A DNA stretch of 64,000 nt from the NCBI RefSeq assembly GCF_025465945.1, contig NZ_JANLNW010000078.1, forward strand, positions 124,001 to 188,000, in the 5' to 3' direction. Positions 61,272 to 64,000 of the stretch are shown here, in pieces. The notes under the pieces were generated by a model. It made no database searches and was not told the DNA's origin. It saw only the letters and a list, made by a program, of their open reading frames with translations. How positions within the stretch are numbered: the first letter of the stretch is position 1; each line of letters starts with the position of its first letter. This DNA comes from Pseudomonas sp. 6D_7.1_Bac1. Lineage in GTDB: Bacteria; Pseudomonadota; Gammaproteobacteria; Pseudomonadales; Pseudomonadaceae. A program made the position numbers and the translations under genes.

Positions 61272-63047
61272 ATGTCTAATACAGTAAATACGCTTTCGTT
61301 CGACGCCATCATCATTGGCGGCGGCGGTGCTGGCATGCGCGCTGCGCTGCAACTGGCACAGGGCGGTCACAAGACGGCCGTTATCACCAAGGTTTTCCCG
61401 ACTCGCTCGCACACCGTATCCGCACAGGGTGGCATCACCTGCGCCATCGCGTCCGCTGACCCGAACGATGACTGGCGCTGGCACATGTACGATACCGTCA
61501 AGGGTTCCGACTACATCGGTGACCAGGACGCTATCGAATACATGTGTTCCGTAGGTCCGGAAGCGGTCTTCGAGCTAGAGCACATGGGCTTGCCGTTCTC
61601 CCGTACCGAACAGGGCCGCATCTACCAGCGTCCGTTCGGCGGTCAGTCGAAAGACTTCGGTAAAGGTGGCCAGGCTGCCCGTACGTGCGCCGCTGCCGAC
61701 CGTACCGGTCACGCACTGTTGCACACCCTGTACCAGGCCAACCTGAAGGCCGGCACCGTATTCCTCAACGAATACTACGGCGTCGACCTGGTGAAGAACG
61801 AAGATGGTGCCTTTGTCGGCATGATCGTGATCTGCATCGAAACTGGCGAAACTTCCTACGTCCGCGCTAACGCCACCGTATTGGCGACTGGCGGTGCAGG
61901 TCGTATCTACTCGTCCACCACCAATGCCCTGATCAACACCGGTGACGGCGTTGGCATGGCTCTGCGTGCTGGCGTGCCGGTACAAGACATCGAAATGTGG
62001 CAGTTCCACCCGACCGGCATTGCCGGCGCCGGTGTGCTGGTTACCGAAGGCTGCCGCGGTGAAGGCGGTTACCTGATCAACAAGCACGGCGAGCGTTTCA
62101 TGGAGCGTTATGCTCCGAACGCCAAAGACCTTGCTGGTCGTGACGTTGTTGCCCGTTCGATGGTTAAAGAAATCATCGCCGGCAACGGTTGCGGTCCGGA
62201 TGGCGACCACGTGATGCTGAAACTCGATCACCTCGGTGAAGAAGTTCTGCACAGCCGTCTGCCAGGCATCATGGAACTGTCCAAGACCTTCGCTCACGTC
62301 GATCCAGCCGTAGCGCCGATTCCGGTTGTTCCAACCTGCCACTACATGATGGGCGGCGTTGCCACCAACATTCATGGTCAGGCAATCACTCAGGACGCCG
62401 ACGGCGTTGATCAGATCATTCCTGGTCTGTTCGCTGTAGGTGAAGTGGCGTGCGTATCGGTTCACGGTGCCAACCGTCTGGGCGGCAACTCGCTGCTCGA
62501 CCTGGTGGTATTCGGCCGTGCCGCTGGCCTGTTCCTGGAACAGACCCTGAAAGAAGGCGTTGACTACACCCGCGCTCGCCAGTCCGACATCGACGCAGCC
62601 CTGGCGCGTCTCGATGGCCTGAACTCGCGTACCGAAGGCGAAGACGTCGCTACCCTGCGTAAAGAGCTGCAAAGCTGCATGCAGAACTACTTCGGGGTAT
62701 TCCGTACCGGCGAATACATGCAGAAGGGTATCGCTCAACTGGCTGATCTGCGTGGCCGTATCGCCAACGTCAAGATCAACGATAAGAGCCAGGCGTTCAA
62801 CACTGCTCGTATCGAAGCGCTGGAACTGCAAAACCTGCTGGAAGTGGCCGAAGCTACTGCCATCGCTGCAGAAGTCCGCAAAGAGTCCCGCGGCGCTCAC
62901 GCCCGTGAAGACTACGAAGACCGCGACGACGAAAACTGGCTGTGCCACACCCTGTACTTCCCGGGTGACAAGCGCGTTACCAAGCGTGCCGTGAACTTCT
63001 CGCCGAAGACTGTTCCGACTTTTGAACCTAAGATTCGGACTTATTAA
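61272..63047 (+). CDS. sdhA: Succinate dehydrogenase flavoprotein SdhA
   Basis: 591 residues: FAD dinucleotide motif IIIGGGGAGMRAALQLA, covalent-FAD His in TRSHTVSAQGG, substrate site QFHPTGIAGAGVLVTEGCRGEGG, and catalytic Arg in RSMVKEI-type loop with HLGEEVLHSRLPGI. Oxidises succinate to fumarate in the cytoplasmic head of complex II. Confidence 0.97.
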   Translation: MSNTVNTLSFDAIIIGGGGAGMRAALQLAQGGHKTAVITKVFPTRSHTVSAQGGITCAIASADPNDDWRWHMYDTVKGSDYIGDQDAIEYMCSVGPEAVFELEHMGLPFSRTEQGRIYQRPFGGQSKDFGKGGQAARTCAAADRTGHALLHTLYQANLKAGTVFLNEYYGVDLVKNEDGAFVGMIVICIETGETSYVRANATVLATGGAGRIYSSTTNALINTGDGVGMALRAGVPVQDIEMWQFHPTGIAGAGVLVTEGCRGEGGYLINKHGERFMERYAPNAKDLAGRDVVARSMVKEIIAGNGCGPDGDHVMLKLDHLGEEVLHSRLPGIMELSKTFAHVDPAVAPIPVVPTCHYMMGGVATNIHGQAITQDADGVDQIIPGLFAVGEVACVSVHGANRLGGNSLLDLVVFGRAAGLFLEQTLKEGVDYTRARQSDIDAALARLDGLNSRTEGEDVATLRKELQSCMQNYFGVFRTGEYMQKGIAQLADLRGRIANVKINDKSQAFNTARIEALELQNLLEVAEATAIAAEVRKESRGAHAREDYEDRDDENWLCHTLYFPGDKRVTKRAVNFSPKTVPTFEPKIRTY

Positions 63048-63058
63048 GGGTGGCCGCC

Positions 63059-63763
63059 ATGTTGCAAGTCAGTGTTTATCGCTACAACCCTGATCAGGAC
63101 GCCGCGCCGTTCATGCAGGAATTCTCGGTCGATACCGGTGGTAAAGACCTGATGGTGCTGGACGTGCTGGCCCTGATCAAAGAGCAGGACGAGGGGTTCT
63201 CCTATCGTCGCTCTTGCCGTGAAGGTGTTTGCGGTTCCGACGGCATGAACATCAACGGCAAAAACGGTCTGGCCTGCGTCACGCCGCTGTCTGCTGTCGT
63301 GAAAGGCAACAAGTTGATCGTTCGTCCTCTGCCAGGTTTGCCGGTTATCCGTGACCTGGTCGTCGATATGAGCATCTTCTACAAGCAATACGAGAAGGTT
63401 AAGCCATTCCTGCAGAACGACACGCCGGCTCCGGCCATCGAGCGTCTGCAGTCCCCTGAAGAGCGTGAAAAGCTTGACGGTCTGTACGAGTGCATCCTGT
63501 GCGCTTGCTGCTCGACCTCTTGCCCGTCCTTCTGGTGGAACCCGGACAAGTTCCTGGGTCCAGCTGCTCTGCTGCAAGCCTACCGCTTCCTGGCAGACAG
63601 CCGCGATACCATGACTTCCGAGCGTCTGGCTTCGCTGGATGACCCGTTCAGCGTATTCCGCTGCCGCGGGATCATGAACTGCGTCAACGTTTGTCCGAAA
63701 GGCCTGAACCCGACTAAGGCCATCGGTCACATACGTAACATGCTGCTGCAAAACGGCGTGTGA
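63059..63763 (+). CDS. sdhB: Succinate dehydrogenase iron-sulfur subunit SdhB
   Basis: 234 residues from ATG 63059 (MLQVSVYRYNP), which lies about 8 nt after AAGGG; GTG 63050 is an alternative in frame. Binds [2Fe-2S] through CREGVCGSDGMN...NGLAC, and [4Fe-4S]/[3Fe-4S] through CILCACCSTSCPSFWW and CRGIMNCVNVCPKGLNP. Passes electrons from SdhA to ubiquinone. Confidence 0.97.
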   Translation: MLQVSVYRYNPDQDAAPFMQEFSVDTGGKDLMVLDVLALIKEQDEGFSYRRSCREGVCGSDGMNINGKNGLACVTPLSAVVKGNKLIVRPLPGLPVIRDLVVDMSIFYKQYEKVKPFLQNDTPAPAIERLQSPEEREKLDGLYECILCACCSTSCPSFWWNPDKFLGPAALLQAYRFLADSRDTMTSERLASLDDPFSVFRCRGIMNCVNVCPKGLNPTKAIGHIRNMLLQNGV

Positions 63764-64000
63764 TTCAGCTGTTGTACCCGTAGGACTGCAGTACCCGTAG
63801 AGGCTAAGGCGCGGGCTTCAACCCGCGTCGTAGCTATAGCCAGAGCAGCAGCCCATAAGGCTGCGGCTCTTATTTTGAAGAAATGAGACAAGCAGGGGCA
63901 TCCGGGCTGGTACCCGGACTATCAGCGTGATCCTAAGTGGCTTGTTTTGGTCGCTGCACTCGGACTTCTGCAAGCTTGCTCGGTGTCTTCGCCGATGGTG
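63764..64000. other. sdhB downstream spacer (toward sucA), no gene seen
   Basis: 237 nt. Contains GTACCCGTAG twice (63774-63783, 63791-63800), a hairpin CGCGGG/CCCGCG (63810-63827) and a longer terminator-like hairpin (63842-63876). The next gene in Pseudomonas is normally sucA, but its start is not reached. Confidence 0.6.
63842..63876 (+). terminator. Terminator-like hairpin after sdhB
   Basis: AGAGC-A-GCAGCC / GGCTGC-G-GCTCT, 11 pairs with one mismatch, 5-nt loop, followed by TATTTT. Could partially end the sdh transcript before sucA. Confidence 0.55.

Overview
The window is a chromosomal segment of a fluorescent Pseudomonas (P. fluorescens group). Three things point there: the gene order fleN-fliA-cheYZAB-motCD-parC-parP-cheW, a muxABC-opmB type RND pump locus, and many dispersed copies of the GTGGGAGCGAGCCTGCTC type REP palindrome together with a REP-associated transposase (RAYT). 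Most of the sequence is GC-rich and densely coded. I saw no tRNA, rRNA, CRISPR array, prophage or complete insertion sequence.

Layout. 1-10005: end of fleN, then a co-directional flagellar/chemotaxis block (fliA, cheY, cheZ, cheA, cheB, motC, motD, parC, parP, cheW, a DUF2802 gene). 10112-18061: a visibly more AT-rich block of six co-directional genes (proline dehydrogenase-like, threonine aldolase-like, ATP-grasp amino acid ligase-like, MFS exporter, class V PLP enzyme, membrane desaturase-like). It sits between two copies, about 91% identical, of a small FlhB-C-terminal-like gene. It looks like an inserted biosynthetic island for a small modified amino acid or dipeptide, and is the most interesting part of the window. 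18058-26798: fliK on the minus strand, then the divergent cytochrome c maturation operon ccmABCDEFGHI. 26813-31710: a lipoprotein, a hicAB toxin-antitoxin pair, a DUF5666-like periplasmic protein, sulfate-binding protein Sbp, a voltage-gated-like K+ channel with a zinc ribbon, and a urea transporter.

31860-39161: the glyoxylate/tartronate-semialdehyde operon (gcl, hyi, glxR, ttuD, pyk, minus strand). REPIN elements lie in three of its intergenic gaps, and it diverges from a GlcG-like gene across two TTGTATACAA palindromes. 39375-39833: the RAYT gene, flanked by REPINs on both sides. 39943-49701: a TetR-type regulator divergent from muxA-muxB-muxC-opmB; a different palindromic repeat has become part of the 5' coding region of opmB. 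49774-55182: DUF808 protein, MlaA, an alpha/beta hydrolase, a small membrane protein and a GH17-type glucan enzyme. 55512-58553: a glycine-betaine-type binding protein, then DUF485-actP. 58881-63763: gltA divergent from sdhCDAB; the window ends in the sdhB-sucA spacer.

How the genes work together. The left end encodes the late flagellar sigma factor and the polar chemosensory array: CheA repeats resemble the ParP/ParC docking region, and parC and parP are adjacent. The gcl-hyi-glxR-ttuD-pyk cluster makes a complete route glyoxylate to tartronate semialdehyde to glycerate to 2-phosphoglycerate to PEP to pyruvate, if TtuD is read as a MOFRL-type glycerate 2-kinase. gltA and sdhCDAB form a divergent TCA-cycle control point with two clear sigma-70-type promoters.
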